From: CAWCVR01 sp963799105
Lineage (GTDB): Bacteria; Acidobacteriota; Terriglobia; Bryobacterales; Bryobacteraceae
DNA: 64,000 nt
Reading direction: 5' to 3'
Assembly (NCBI GenBank): GCA_963799105.1
Contig: CAWCVR010000007.1
Coordinates: 310,001 to 374,000 of the forward strand
The notes under the pieces were generated by a model. That model was not told the DNA's origin. It saw only the letters and a program-made list of their open reading frames with translations, and made no database searches. The position numbers and the translations under genes were made by a program. Positions within the stretch are counted from its first letter, which is position 1. Each line of letters opens with the position of its first letter. Shown piece by piece: positions 1-8,918 of the stretch.

Positions 1-276
1 CTGCGACGGCGCTTCGCCGCCGGTAACCAGCCGGAGGCTTCGGATCTGCTGGCGGACGCCATCCTCGAAGATCTCGACATCGGCGGGCGTCAGGTTTTTC
101 ACCAGCCGGCCCTTCTTATCGCGGACCACCAGATCGAGCGCGACCTCATCGACCGTTGCATGGATCACCGGCTCGGAAGGGGCAACTGATGGGCTCGGCG
201 GCGGATTCTGCGCGCCGGCGTGGCTGGCCAGCAAAGACAGGGCGGCTAGAATAGCCGCGGGGATGACGTTCGGCAT
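1..276 (-). CDS. VWFA-related Acidobacterial protein, N-terminal part (runs off left edge)
   Basis: Only the first 92 codons are inside the window. The ATG at 276 opens a signal peptide (hydrophobic core AAILAALSLLASHAGAQ). It is followed by the N-terminal signature of the VWFA-related Acidobacterial domain family (TIGR03436 type): VALDLVVRDKKGRLV, then DVEIFEDGVRQQ. Members of this family are exported and carry a degenerate von Willebrand A-like fold; no substrate is established. The two signature blocks are closest to those of the gene ending at 28362, which also reads VRDKKGR. The gene lies downstream of the same-strand gene at 620-2824. The 343-base spacer between them carries two palindromes and probably its promoter. 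Family assignment is strong; function is unknown. Confidence 0.85.
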   Translation of the reverse strand, partial: MPNVIPAAILAALSLLASHAGAQNPPPSPSVAPSEPVIHATVDEVALDLVVRDKKGRLVKNLTPADVEIFEDGVRQQIRSLRLVTGGEAPSQ

Positions 277-368
277 TGACGCCCTTTCGGGACTCCAATC
301 TTTACTTTAGCTCTCCCCGGGTCGCATCGCGGTGCGGGGTCTGTCGGCAGCCCGTTCCGAAGCCTGCC

Positions 369-451
369 GATGGATCAACTTGATCCATCTGGCGCTCATA
401 AGTACTTCAGTATCAACACCGATCTCCACGGATATGGATCAAGTTGATCCA
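369..451. promoter_or_regulatory. Two copies of a palindrome, candidate operators
   Basis: The 343-base spacer 277-619 has no convincing gene. It holds two near-identical palindromes of the form GGATCAANTTGATCC. The first, at 369-389, is perfect over 21 bases around a central C. The second, at 435-451, is perfect over 17 bases around a central G. Their centres are 64 bases apart. They lie 93-175 bases upstream of the start of the minus-strand gene at 276. They resemble sites for a dimeric repressor or activator acting on that gene. No T-run follows either palindrome, so they are not typical terminators. Confidence 0.45.
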
Positions 452-619
452 AATCCCGGTCCCGCCACGGGCGGTCACGAGCGACTTGCAAAATCACCAA
501 GAGCCGCATGGGCACAATCGGGGTCGAGAAGAAGCCGGCCGCCACTACGCCAGTGTTTCAGCCTGCGGCCCTGCCTGGCCCGAATCATGGCAGCGGCAAT
601 ACTCCTCGGCTTGGATGCG

Positions 620-2824
620 CTACTTTGCAGCGATGGTGTAGTGGAAGCTGCGCTCCGCCGACTCCTTGCCCTGCACTACGGTGATCTTCACTTCGTGGCT
701 GCCGGGGCTGCTATCGCCCGTGAGCACCTCAGGGATGCTGCCGGACGAATCCGGCGCCGGCAGCGGAATCCTGCGGGCTATGACTACGCGCCCGTCTTTG
801 AGGAACCGGGTGCGCAACTCCGCCTTTGCCGGGTTATCCTTCTGCGGATAGACGACGAAATAGAGGAACGGCACACCGCCCGCGTACAAATCGGCCGTGA
901 CGAACGGGAGTACCCGCTTGCCGGCGAATTCGAAGGGGTCGGCGGCGTCGGGCGCGCGGCCGAGATTCTCCAATCGCCGCACCAGGGTGATGTCGCTCAT
1001 GCCCAGCCCGCGCTGTTCCCGATTGTCGATCTGTGTCACGCCTGTGCTGGCGCGATTGCCCAGTTGGTCCACAACCGCCGCATCCACGGTGTACTGTCCC
1101 GGCGGCAGATTCACGGCTTTCGAGTAAGTCATGAGCTCCACCTGTACCGCGGCCAGACGATCGGCGGAGACTTCCGACTGAACATCCTTACTTACCCGGT
1201 CCACAATCCGGCCTTGCGCATCTTTCACCAGCGCCAGCAAGGATGCGTGCAACAGGTGCTTTTTGGCGCCCGCCTCCGGGATGGCTGTGATGTTGGAAAT
1301 GGGCATTTCGAAAGCGATGGCGCATTGGGTTGTGCCGCCAAGATCGCGATACCGATACGTCCGCAGCAGAAAATCGAAATCGTGCGGCCGCGGCTGGCGG
1401 TCGAGGGCTCTCAATCCGCCCATTTCTTCCGGAGTCACCGGCCCTTCCCCCGTCTCGGGCACGGCAAAATACCCGTCTCGAGTTTGTACGGCGAGGCCGG
1501 CTCGCGCCAGTTTCACCTCGATCTTCCGAAAATGCCCGTCGTAACCGTTCGAGGTTGGCGGGTAGGCGATCTCATAATGCGAATTCACGTCATCCATCAC
1601 GCGGGCCAGCAGCTCTTCGACGTTGTTGGTGTTCGCGATGAGGAATCCACCGGTGCGTTCGGCGAGTTCGCGCATGGCTTCCTGCGGGTTGGCGCTTAGG
1701 ACGGCGAACTTCACATAGTCGTCCTCATGCGCCATTTCCGCGAGTTGCGCAGTCTGTGACGGGCGCGGCCCACGCGTGTTCGGCGCCGGCGACAACGACG
1801 TTGTCTGTTGCTGGCTGAACCCCGCGGCCATCCCCAGCATGGCGGTTGACGTCGCCGACGGCGACTGCTGGCAAGTCGCTTCCTGACACAGCCCGTGCAC
1901 GTCAACCGCATAAAACGTGACGTCTCCCTGGTTGGCCAACTTGATGGTTGAGTCCCAGTACTCCAACTGATCCGGCGGACGCGTCAGCCCGGTGCTCATA
2001 AGCAGTACCGTCTTTTGAAAAGGCAGCGGGCTGAGCTGCCGTATCAAACCGCGCAACGCATCGATCTCCCGCAACCCTGCGTACTCTGAAAAGCCCATTT
2101 CGCCTCGCGTGCCCAGTGGATGCGCCGGGCTGGAGCCGTCGGCAAACCCCTCGGCGGCGCCGGCGCCGGCCGTCACTCCGCCGGGCGGAGACATGCTCAA
2201 ACCGTTTAGCATTGCCGCGGTGTCCAGGTTGACCGATGGAAGCTGGTTGATGGCCGCCAACCTCACCGCATCGAGCAGCCGTTCGCGGTTGTTCGAAAAC
2301 GGAAAGACCGGGCGAAGGCCGCTCGAATCCAAGCTGAAAATGCCAATGAACGTGTTGGGCCGCAGCTCGCGATTCACGAACTGGCGCGCGGAGTCGAACG
2401 CAAACGCGCGCGTTTCGGGATCCAGGTCGCTCAAAACCAGGCAGACCACGTTGACTGTGCGGAGCGGGTTCACCGGCGGCGGAATGCCGCGCGCAGCCGT
2501 TGACGGGGATTCCGGCGTTGCCGCGGCTCGCTTCGGGTCCTCAGCCGCGGCCCGGCTTCCGGCTACCAGCCGGAAGGAGCTCACGTTCTGCCTGACGCCA
2601 TTTTCGTATACCGCGAAGTCATCCGGCTTGAGATTGGCGATGAGCTTTCCGTGTGCATCGCGCACCACCACGTCCAGCAGTACTTCGCGGGCGGAAGTCT
2701 TGATTACGAGACCGGGCAGGTCGCTTTGGGCCGGGCCGGCGGGGCCGCCGTCCTGTCCCGCAGCGATCCCAGCCAAGAGCAAAGCCGGGAACATCGCAAG
2801 GTGAAGTTTCATCATGGCCATCAT
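620..2824 (-). CDS. VWFA-related Acidobacterial domain protein, exported
   Basis: About 734 residues. I chose the start at 2824 (MMAMMKLHLAMF...) because a GAGGAG ribosome-binding sequence lies immediately upstream and a signal peptide ending near AGIAAGQ follows. The open frame continues upstream to 3073 but that part has no signal peptide and runs into the next gene. The signature VLLDVVVRDAHGKLI then DFAVYENGVRQ marks the VWFA-related Acidobacterial family. The A-like fold follows (VNVVCLVLSDLD, later KTVLLMSTGL), but the metal-binding DxSxS motif is not intact. The C-terminal third (HDFDFLLRTYRYR..., LPPGQYTVDAAVVD, LYFVVYPQKDNP) matches the paralogue at 28362-30530 along its length. The CRTAC1-like gene at 3042-4718 is upstream on the same strand. 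Role unknown, exported. Confidence 0.88.
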   Translation of the reverse strand: MMAMMKLHLAMFPALLLAGIAAGQDGGPAGPAQSDLPGLVIKTSAREVLLDVVVRDAHGKLIANLKPDDFAVYENGVRQNVSSFRLVAGSRAAAEDPKRAAATPESPSTAARGIPPPVNPLRTVNVVCLVLSDLDPETRAFAFDSARQFVNRELRPNTFIGIFSLDSSGLRPVFPFSNNRERLLDAVRLAAINQLPSVNLDTAAMLNGLSMSPPGGVTAGAGAAEGFADGSSPAHPLGTRGEMGFSEYAGLREIDALRGLIRQLSPLPFQKTVLLMSTGLTRPPDQLEYWDSTIKLANQGDVTFYAVDVHGLCQEATCQQSPSATSTAMLGMAAGFSQQQTTSLSPAPNTRGPRPSQTAQLAEMAHEDDYVKFAVLSANPQEAMRELAERTGGFLIANTNNVEELLARVMDDVNSHYEIAYPPTSNGYDGHFRKIEVKLARAGLAVQTRDGYFAVPETGEGPVTPEEMGGLRALDRQPRPHDFDFLLRTYRYRDLGGTTQCAIAFEMPISNITAIPEAGAKKHLLHASLLALVKDAQGRIVDRVSKDVQSEVSADRLAAVQVELMTYSKAVNLPPGQYTVDAAVVDQLGNRASTGVTQIDNREQRGLGMSDITLVRRLENLGRAPDAADPFEFAGKRVLPFVTADLYAGGVPFLYFVVYPQKDNPAKAELRTRFLKDGRVVIARRIPLPAPDSSGSIPEVLTGDSSPGSHEVKITVVQGKESAERSFHYTIAAK

Positions 2825-2915
2825 GCTCCTCGGTATAACAGATTCGCAGGCCCGACAGTTAGTTGCTGGCCCTATGGGGCTAGTGCTGTGACCGCCAGAT
2901 ATTGTTCCTGTGCCA

Positions 2916-2975
2916 CGGGCCGCTCGCTCACGCTCGCGGTTCTGTCCGGAACCGCGAGCGTGAGCGAGCGGCCCG
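2916..2975. repeat. Perfect 27-bp inverted repeat (REP-like hairpin)
   Basis: Two arms at 2916-2942 and 2949-2975 are perfect inverted copies separated by the six bases TGTCCG. The core reads CGCTCACGCTCGCGGTTC on one arm. It sits in the 217-base spacer between two minus-strand genes (3042-4718 upstream, 620-2824 downstream). There is no T-run, so a simple intrinsic terminator is unlikely. The form fits a REP/BIME-like palindromic repeat or a transcript-stabilising hairpin. No second copy was noticed in this window. Confidence 0.8.
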
Positions 2976-3041
2976 GTAATGGCACCAACCCACGCGGTCG
3001 AAGACCTAGCCGCCGGGTGCAAACCCCGATAACGGGCTCTC

Positions 3042-4718
3042 TTATGGCCCGCCCTGGCTGGCCGGCTCGTCAACCTTCAATAACTGGTCCGCCGCGATAT
3101 CCTTAAGTACCTGCCGAATCCCGCTCGGCCAGCGGATTTCGATCGAGTTGATCCTGGTTTCGTCTCCCAACCCGAAATGCACACGCTTGTCGCTCGACGA
3201 CATGAAGCCGACGCTGATGGCAACGTGGTTATATAATACCCGCCCCGACGCAGTCGTCAACTTGACCTTCGCGCCGACCGCGTCCCGCGCACTCTTGTGA
3301 CCGGTCAGACTCAACATCAGCCAGTGATTGCCGCTATCCGCGCTATTCATGAGAATGCGCGGCGTCTCGTTCAGCAACGTCACCACGATATCCATCGCCC
3401 CATCGTTGTTGAGGTCGCCGAAGGCCGAACCGCGCTGATAGCCCATCCTCAGAAAGTCCCTGCCCATCTCTTCGGAAACATCCGCGAATGTTTTCCCACC
3501 CACGTTCTCGAACATAGTGTCATGTTGCGGCGACTTCTCGTCCATCTGGTCAACATGCCCATTGGAAGAGTAGATGTCTTTCCATCCGTCGTTGTTGTAG
3601 TCGATGAACCCATTGCTCCAGCCGGAAAACGGCAGGCTCAGCGTTTGCACCCTCGATGGGTAGGCAATTTGGAACATATCGCCGTGATTGCGCAGTAACT
3701 GCCATACCTGACCCCTCAAGTTGTTGTAGAAGATGTCTACGTTGCCATCGTTGTCATAGTCCTTGGCGTCCGACCCCATGGACGATCCCGCGTGCGCGCT
3801 ATCGTTGTAGGCGACGCCCAGCTCCAAGCCCTTTTCCTCAAACGTCCCATCTTTCCGGTTAATAAACAACGAATTGGGCTCGGTGTCATTGGCGATGAAA
3901 ACGTCAGGCCATCCATCGTTATTGAAATCCGCGATGGAGATGCCCATTCCCTTGCCCGGCGACGCGCCCAGGCCCGACTTTTCGGTGACATCCTCGAACT
4001 TACCGTGGCCTAGATTGTGATAGAGGCGCGGCGGCACGCTCCGGTAGCGGCGCGGATCGCAGTAGAATTCCGTACTGCCCATGGTACAGCGTATGTCCGT
4101 CCGCGGCGTCCATAGAGTGTAGTTATCCACGATCAGATCGAGCAGCCCGTCGTTGTCGTAATCGAACCAGGCGGCGGCTACGCTCAGCGTATCGGGCGGC
4201 TTGCCGCCTATGCCGGAAGCCGCCGTCACATCCGTGAACGTCCCGTCGCCGTTGTTGTGGTAAAGGGCGTTCCGGCCGGCGCTCGCGATGAACAGATCCT
4301 CGTAGCCGTCGTTGTCATAATCGCCAACGGCTACACCGAAGTTGAAATCGAGATCTTTGCCCGTCAAGCCCGCTTTGACAGTGACATCCTCGAAAGTTCC
4401 GTCGGCGCGCTGCCTCAACAGGCAGTTGTAATACGACGGGTTTGTCTTCTTCAACTCCGGAAGCTGCGCGCCATTGGTGAAGAATATGTCCAGCCGGCCG
4501 TCGTTATCGAAATCGAAGACGGCCACCCCGCCGCACATGGGCTGCGGAAAATACTTGTGCCCACCCGGGCTGTTGTTGCTGATATAGGAGATCTTCGAGC
4601 GTGGCGCCACATCCGTGAAGTGGGGACGCCTGGCAGTCTGGGCGGGCCGGCCCGATGGCAGCGCCACAAACAAGAGGGCGCAGTAACTCGCTAAGGCCAG
4701 GACGATCGCGGGCCTCAA
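3042..4718 (-). CDS. CRTAC1-like FG-GAP/VCBS protein with ASPIC/UnbV domain
   Basis: 558 residues, exported (signal region VLALASYCALLFVALPSG). I accept the TTG at 4718 because GGAGGAATAG lies directly before it and no ATG gives a better signal peptide. The body is a string of FG-GAP/VCBS-type repeats with calcium-loop motifs of the DxDxDG class, for example FDFDNDGRLDIFF, GDYDNDGYEDLF and FDYDNDGLLDLI. This predicts a Ca2+-stabilised beta-propeller. The C-terminal 90 residues (NHWLMLSLTGHKSARDAVGA, VHFGLGDE, IRWPSGIRQ) are an ASPIC/UnbV domain. The closest relative in the window is 8915-10582: both share a YFPQ.MCGGVA.FDFDNDGR core. It is divergent from the operon beginning at 4919. Ligand or partner unknown. 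Confidence 0.9.
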   Translation of the reverse strand: MRPAIVLALASYCALLFVALPSGRPAQTARRPHFTDVAPRSKISYISNNSPGGHKYFPQPMCGGVAVFDFDNDGRLDIFFTNGAQLPELKKTNPSYYNCLLRQRADGTFEDVTVKAGLTGKDLDFNFGVAVGDYDNDGYEDLFIASAGRNALYHNNGDGTFTDVTAASGIGGKPPDTLSVAAAWFDYDNDGLLDLIVDNYTLWTPRTDIRCTMGSTEFYCDPRRYRSVPPRLYHNLGHGKFEDVTEKSGLGASPGKGMGISIADFNNDGWPDVFIANDTEPNSLFINRKDGTFEEKGLELGVAYNDSAHAGSSMGSDAKDYDNDGNVDIFYNNLRGQVWQLLRNHGDMFQIAYPSRVQTLSLPFSGWSNGFIDYNNDGWKDIYSSNGHVDQMDEKSPQHDTMFENVGGKTFADVSEEMGRDFLRMGYQRGSAFGDLNNDGAMDIVVTLLNETPRILMNSADSGNHWLMLSLTGHKSARDAVGAKVKLTTASGRVLYNHVAISVGFMSSSDKRVHFGLGDETRINSIEIRWPSGIRQVLKDIAADQLLKVDEPASQGGP

Positions 4719-4918
4719 CTATTCCTCCGGCGAATGGGCGCGGGCGTGAGACTCATAATCCCTATTGTAATCGGAGTCCGGCGGGCTCCTGGGTGGGGTG
4801 AACGCCGGCTCACAGCGGCTTGGGATCGTGCGGTATTCTGGTTGATATGGATTGGCGCCCCCCGATTTCGCTGGCGGCCCGCGACAGTTTGCGGGTCCTG
4901 GTGCGGCAAGGGTTCAGC

Positions 4919-6601
4919 GTGAAGGGTGGCCTGATGTGTCTGCTGCCGCTGCTGCTGCTGCTGCTGGCGGCCGCGGGTTGGTCGTTGCGCGCGACGGGCG
5001 GATCGGCGTCCGCGATCCGGTTCGAGCTCAAGCCCATCGCCTTCCAACTCGAGCATGGCGAGGTCCTCGCGCGGCATGTGCCGGCCACCATGGCCGGCGG
5101 CCTGGCGGTGTTCGATTACAATCGCGACGGACGTCCCGACATCTTCTTCACCAATGGCGCCAATCTGGCCACGTTAAAGAAGGACGATCCGAAATACCGC
5201 AACCGGCTGTTTCGCAACGATGGCGGCGGCGTATTCACGGATGTCACCGAATCGGCGGGACTGGCCGGCACGGGCTTCGATAGCGGAGTGGCGGTGGGCG
5301 ACTACGATAACGACGGCTATCCCGATTTGTTTGTGGCGGGCGTCCACCACAACACGCTGTATCACAATAACGGCGACGGCACGTTCACCGATGTCACGGA
5401 GAAGGCCGGCATCTCCAATCTCCCCGACCCCAAATACGGGCCGATGTGGGGGATTACGGCGGTCTGGGTGGATGTGAACAACGACGGTCTGCTCGACCTG
5501 TTAGTGATCAACTATCTGCAATGGGACTACTCGACCGAGCCCCTTTGCGAGTACCAGGGAGTTTCGGACTATTGCTCGCCGCGGTCTTATAAGGGCTTGC
5601 CCAACCAGTTGTATCTGAACAAGGGCAACGGCAAGTTCGAGGACGTGTCGGAGCAATGGGGCATTCGCGCGCACGTGGGGAAGGGCATGGGCGGGGGCAT
5701 GGCCGACTACGATCTGGATGGCCGTCCCGACATTTTCGTTACCAATGACGGATCTTATAATTTCCTGTTCCACAATCTGGGCGACAAGTTCGAGGAAGTC
5801 GCGTTTCAGAAAGGCGTGGCGTTGACGGAAGACGGCGGCTTCATATCCGGAATGGGGCTGGATTTTCGCGATTTCAACAACGACGAATACCCGGACCTGG
5901 TAACCGCGGCACTGGAGGGCCAGACCTTTCCGATATGGAAGAACACGGCCGGGAAAGGCTTCCAGGAAGTGACCACGCCGAGCGGCATGCGCGCGTTGTG
6001 CTGGCGGATGGCGGGTTTCGGCGTAGGATTGGTCGACTTCGACAATGACGGATGGAAGGACCTGTTCGTCAGCCGCGGAGACGTGTTGTCACGCCCGATG
6101 CCGAACACCACGGTAGAGCAGCACAACACCGTGTTCCGGAACCTTGGCGCCACGAGCGGCGCCAACGGGCGTTGGGAGGCGCTGACCGCCGAAGCGGGAT
6201 TGGATGCCTCGCCGGCGGCGCGCCATCGCGGCCTGGCGTTCGGCGACCTGGACGGGGACGGCAGGATCGATGTCGTGACCTCGGCGCTGGCGCACCCGGC
6301 CGAGATCTGGATGAATCGCAGCCCCGCCGCGGGGCACTGGCTGGACATCGCGCTGGAAGGAACCAAGAGCAACCGCGACGGCATCGGCGCGCGGATTCAG
6401 GTTATCGCCAAGAGCGGCGCGCAGTACAACCACATGACCACCAGCGTGGGCTACGCCTCGTCGAGCTGCGGGCCGGTTCATTTCGGGTTGGGCGCCAACG
6501 CCATTGCGGAGTCGGTGGTCATCCATTGGCCGTCGGGAATCGTCCAGACGCTGAAGGACGTGCGTGGCGACCGGGTGCTGCACGTGAAGGAGACTCCGTA
6601 G
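4919..6601 (+). CDS. CRTAC1-like FG-GAP/VCBS protein with ASPIC/UnbV domain
   Basis: About 560 residues. Of several in-frame starts (TTG 4820, ATG 4847, GTG 4919, ATG 4934) I prefer GTG 4919. AAGGG lies six bases before it, and it gives a compact signal peptide with a lysine ahead of a poly-leucine core (LLPLLLLLLAAAGW). FG-GAP/VCBS repeats with Ca2+ loops follow (VFDYNRDGRPDIFF, GDYDNDGYPDLF, VDVNNDGLLDLL). The ASPIC/UnbV domain is at the C-terminus (GHWLDIALEGTKSNRDGIGA, VHFGLGAN, IHWPSGIVQT). It is first in a four-gene run: the next start is two bases after its stop. It groups with 13181-14854 rather than with the other two CRTAC1-like proteins. Confidence 0.88.
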   Translation: MKGGLMCLLPLLLLLLAAAGWSLRATGGSASAIRFELKPIAFQLEHGEVLARHVPATMAGGLAVFDYNRDGRPDIFFTNGANLATLKKDDPKYRNRLFRNDGGGVFTDVTESAGLAGTGFDSGVAVGDYDNDGYPDLFVAGVHHNTLYHNNGDGTFTDVTEKAGISNLPDPKYGPMWGITAVWVDVNNDGLLDLLVINYLQWDYSTEPLCEYQGVSDYCSPRSYKGLPNQLYLNKGNGKFEDVSEQWGIRAHVGKGMGGGMADYDLDGRPDIFVTNDGSYNFLFHNLGDKFEEVAFQKGVALTEDGGFISGMGLDFRDFNNDEYPDLVTAALEGQTFPIWKNTAGKGFQEVTTPSGMRALCWRMAGFGVGLVDFDNDGWKDLFVSRGDVLSRPMPNTTVEQHNTVFRNLGATSGANGRWEALTAEAGLDASPAARHRGLAFGDLDGDGRIDVVTSALAHPAEIWMNRSPAAGHWLDIALEGTKSNRDGIGARIQVIAKSGAQYNHMTTSVGYASSSCGPVHFGLGANAIAESVVIHWPSGIVQTLKDVRGDRVLHVKETP

Positions 6602-6603
6602 CG

Positions 6604-7755
6604 ATGAGTTTTGCGTCGGGCGGGGCTCCAGTCCTGTGGCGAGCAACTGCGGCTCTCTCGCTGGCTGCGCTTCTGGGGCCGGCCGCCGCAGCCGGTCAGA
6701 GGGGGCCGGAGGCTGCCGCTGCCGCGTTCGACCGGTTATCGGAGGCGGCCACTAAAGCGCGTGCCCAAGACCACATCGAGGACGCGATCGGGTTGTATCG
6801 ACAGGCGGTCAAGCTGCGTCCTTCGTGGGCCGAAGGCTGGTGGTTCCTGGGCGAGCTGCTTTACGACCGGAACAGGTATCCCGAAGCACAGGACTCTTTA
6901 CGCCGGCTGATAGACCTCGATCATACGACGGGCCCGGGCTTCGCGCTGCTGGGCCTCTGCGAGTTCGAAACGAAGGAGTACGCCAAGGCGCTCAATCACA
7001 TCTATCAGGCGCGCCGCCTTGGCTTGGGCGACGACCCGCAGGTCAGGCGGGTGGTATTGTTTCACGAGATGTTGCTGCTCACGCGACTCCAGCAGTACGA
7101 GTCCGCTATGCAAGTGTTGGTGAGTGTCGTGAAGGATGGCGGGGCCGGCCCGGCGGTAATCGAGGCCGCGGGGATCGCCGGTCTGCGCCGGCCCATCCTT
7201 CCCGAAGAACTGCCGCCGGGCGACAAGGACTTGATCGATCGGGCCGGACAAGCCGTCTGTGCGATGGCAGGGAGGGATCGCGAGGCGGCACAAACGTTCT
7301 TCGCGGAGCTGCTGGCCGCCTATCCCGATGCGCCCAACGTCCACTATCTCTATGGATCGTTCCTGTCGGCGTCCGATAAGGATGGGGGCTTGCGCGAGTA
7401 TCAAAAAGAACTGGAGCTGAACCCGAAACATACGGAGGCGCTGGCGACTATCGCCTTGGAGTATGAGGCGCGCGGCGATTTGGACACGGCCATTACGTAC
7501 GCGCGGCGCGCGGTCGAGGCGGATGCTCAGTTCTTCGGGGCCCACGCTGTGCTGGGGAAGTTGCTGGTCAATGCCGGTGAGGTGCAACAGGGAATTAAAG
7601 AGCTGGAGATCGCCCGGCAGCAGGCCCCGGACAGTCCGCAAGTACATTTCTCTTTGGCAACAGCCTACGCCATGGCGGGCAGAAAGACCGAAGCGGCCAG
7701 CGAACGAGCCGAATTCGCCCGCTTGAAGAAATTGACCGATGAGATAGGCCAGTGA
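6604..7755 (+). CDS. Exported TPR protein
   Basis: 383 residues. The ATG at 6604 is two bases after the stop of the CRTAC1-like gene, indicating translational coupling. The signal peptide ends near GPAAAAGQ. The rest is helical tetratricopeptide repeats, for example EDAIGLYRQAVKLRPSWAEG near residue 60 and a last set near the C-terminus (PQVHFSLATAYAMAGRKTEA). TPRs are protein-protein scaffolds; here the likely place is the periplasm. It is paralogous to 34398-35558: both open with a DAIGLYRQAVKLRP or EAILLYKQALGIRP repeat, and both share HYLYGSFL or HYAYGLYL and LNPKHTEAL or NNPKHWPSL. Its stop overlaps the next start (TGATG). It probably works with the CRTAC1-like proteins in the same operon. 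Confidence 0.88.
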   Translation: MSFASGGAPVLWRATAALSLAALLGPAAAAGQRGPEAAAAAFDRLSEAATKARAQDHIEDAIGLYRQAVKLRPSWAEGWWFLGELLYDRNRYPEAQDSLRRLIDLDHTTGPGFALLGLCEFETKEYAKALNHIYQARRLGLGDDPQVRRVVLFHEMLLLTRLQQYESAMQVLVSVVKDGGAGPAVIEAAGIAGLRRPILPEELPPGDKDLIDRAGQAVCAMAGRDREAAQTFFAELLAAYPDAPNVHYLYGSFLSASDKDGGLREYQKELELNPKHTEALATIALEYEARGDLDTAITYARRAVEADAQFFGAHAVLGKLLVNAGEVQQGIKELEIARQQAPDSPQVHFSLATAYAMAGRKTEAASERAEFARLKKLTDEIGQ

Positions 7756-8918
7756 TGACGTTGACTTCTTTTCCATCGCAACGGCTAAGCATCCCGGCCA
7801 TCCTACTCTGCCTCATCGTCTGCCTCCTCGCCTCACCTCTTGGCGGGCAACAGCCCGCTGCCAGTTCCGACACGCTGCTCCAACATGCCATTACCCTGCA
7901 CCAGGCAGGCGATCTGGATGGCGCAATCCGCGCGTATCGCGAATACCTCGGCGCCGAACCCGATTCCGTGCAGGCGCGTTCGAATCTGGGCGCCGCGCTG
8001 GCGCGCACGGGCCGCTACGACGAGGCCATCGCGGAATACGACCGCGCTCTTCGCAAGAGTCCGGACAATCCCGCCCTCCTGCTGAATCTGGGCCTTGCCT
8101 ATTACAAAACGGGCCGTCACGCCGAAGCCGCGGCCCGCTTCGAACGGGCCGTCTCTCTCTCGCCTCAGTTCAAGGAGCAGGTTACCCTCCTTCTCGCCGT
8201 CTGTTATAACAACCTGGGAAGATACAAGGAATCCGTGTCGCTGCTGGCCTTGCTCGAGAAAGACAAGGCCGGCGATCCGGGATTCGACTATATCTATGGA
8301 ACCGCTCTCATCGGCGATGGCCAGGACGCCGCCGGCACAGCCGTCATTAACCGGATTCTCAGCCGGGGCGAGTCCGCCGAAGCCCGCCTGCTGCGGGGCA
8401 CTCTGGAACTGAGCGCGCACGACCGCGACAACGCGCGCGCCGACCTTGAGAAGGCCATCGCTTTGAACCCCCGTCTGTCCGGGGCTCATGCCCGTTTGGG
8501 CGAACTGCTGCTTACCGAGGGAGAGTCCGAACGCGCGCGCGCCGCCTTCGCCCAGGAACTCGCCCTCAATCCCGACGAATTCACCTCCAACCTGAACATG
8601 GGCGTGCTGGCAAAGGAGGACCAGGACTACATGGAGGCGCGCCGCTATTTCGAGCGCGCTCTCAGGACGCGCCCCAACGATCCGGGGGTCCGTTATCAGA
8701 TGGCCAATGTCGATCTGGCCACCGGCAATCCGGAGCAGGCGCGTCAGGCGCTGGAAGTTCTGATCGCCGAAACGCCCGATTTCGCGGAAGCTCACGCTAC
8801 TCTGGCAACCGTCTACTACCGGCTGCGTCGCAGCGCCGACGGCGATCGCGAACGCGCCGTCTCCGAAAAGCTCATGGATCGGCGGGACGCCCTTCAGACG
8901 GGAGTCAAACCGAGATGA
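7755..8918 (+). CDS. Exported TPR protein
   Basis: 387 residues. The start ATG at 7755 overlaps the previous stop as TGATG, so the GTG one codon earlier is not needed. The hydrophobic segment ILLCLIVCLLASPLGG is a signal peptide. The mature part is a near-continuous array of TPRs (GDLDGAIRAYREYLGAEPDS, RYDEAIAEYDRALRKSPDNP, RHAEAAARFERAVSLSPQFK and others). The repeat order and the C-terminal motif FAEAHATLATVYYRLRRSADG match the proteins at 14876-16006 (FSEAHAALARVYYKLKRTADG) and 33273-34355 (YFRLNRQEDG), so all three are paralogues. The stop overlaps the next start (ATGA). Likely a periplasmic scaffold for the operon products. Confidence 0.88.
   Translation: MTLTSFPSQRLSIPAILLCLIVCLLASPLGGQQPAASSDTLLQHAITLHQAGDLDGAIRAYREYLGAEPDSVQARSNLGAALARTGRYDEAIAEYDRALRKSPDNPALLLNLGLAYYKTGRHAEAAARFERAVSLSPQFKEQVTLLLAVCYNNLGRYKESVSLLALLEKDKAGDPGFDYIYGTALIGDGQDAAGTAVINRILSRGESAEARLLRGTLELSAHDRDNARADLEKAIALNPRLSGAHARLGELLLTEGESERARAAFAQELALNPDEFTSNLNMGVLAKEDQDYMEARRYFERALRTRPNDPGVRYQMANVDLATGNPEQARQALEVLIAETPDFAEAHATLATVYYRLRRSADGDRERAVSEKLMDRRDALQTGVKPR

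Noticed and set aside
332..1699. 455-residue open frame on the plus strand opposite the VWFA-related gene
   Set aside because: It is antisense to a gene with clear family motifs, has no domain or signal peptide, and long antisense frames are expected at this GC content.
2825..3073. N-terminal extension of the VWFA-related gene up to 3073
   Set aside because: It overlaps the neighbouring gene, includes the large hairpin, and has no signal peptide; GAGGAG at 2824 marks a better start.
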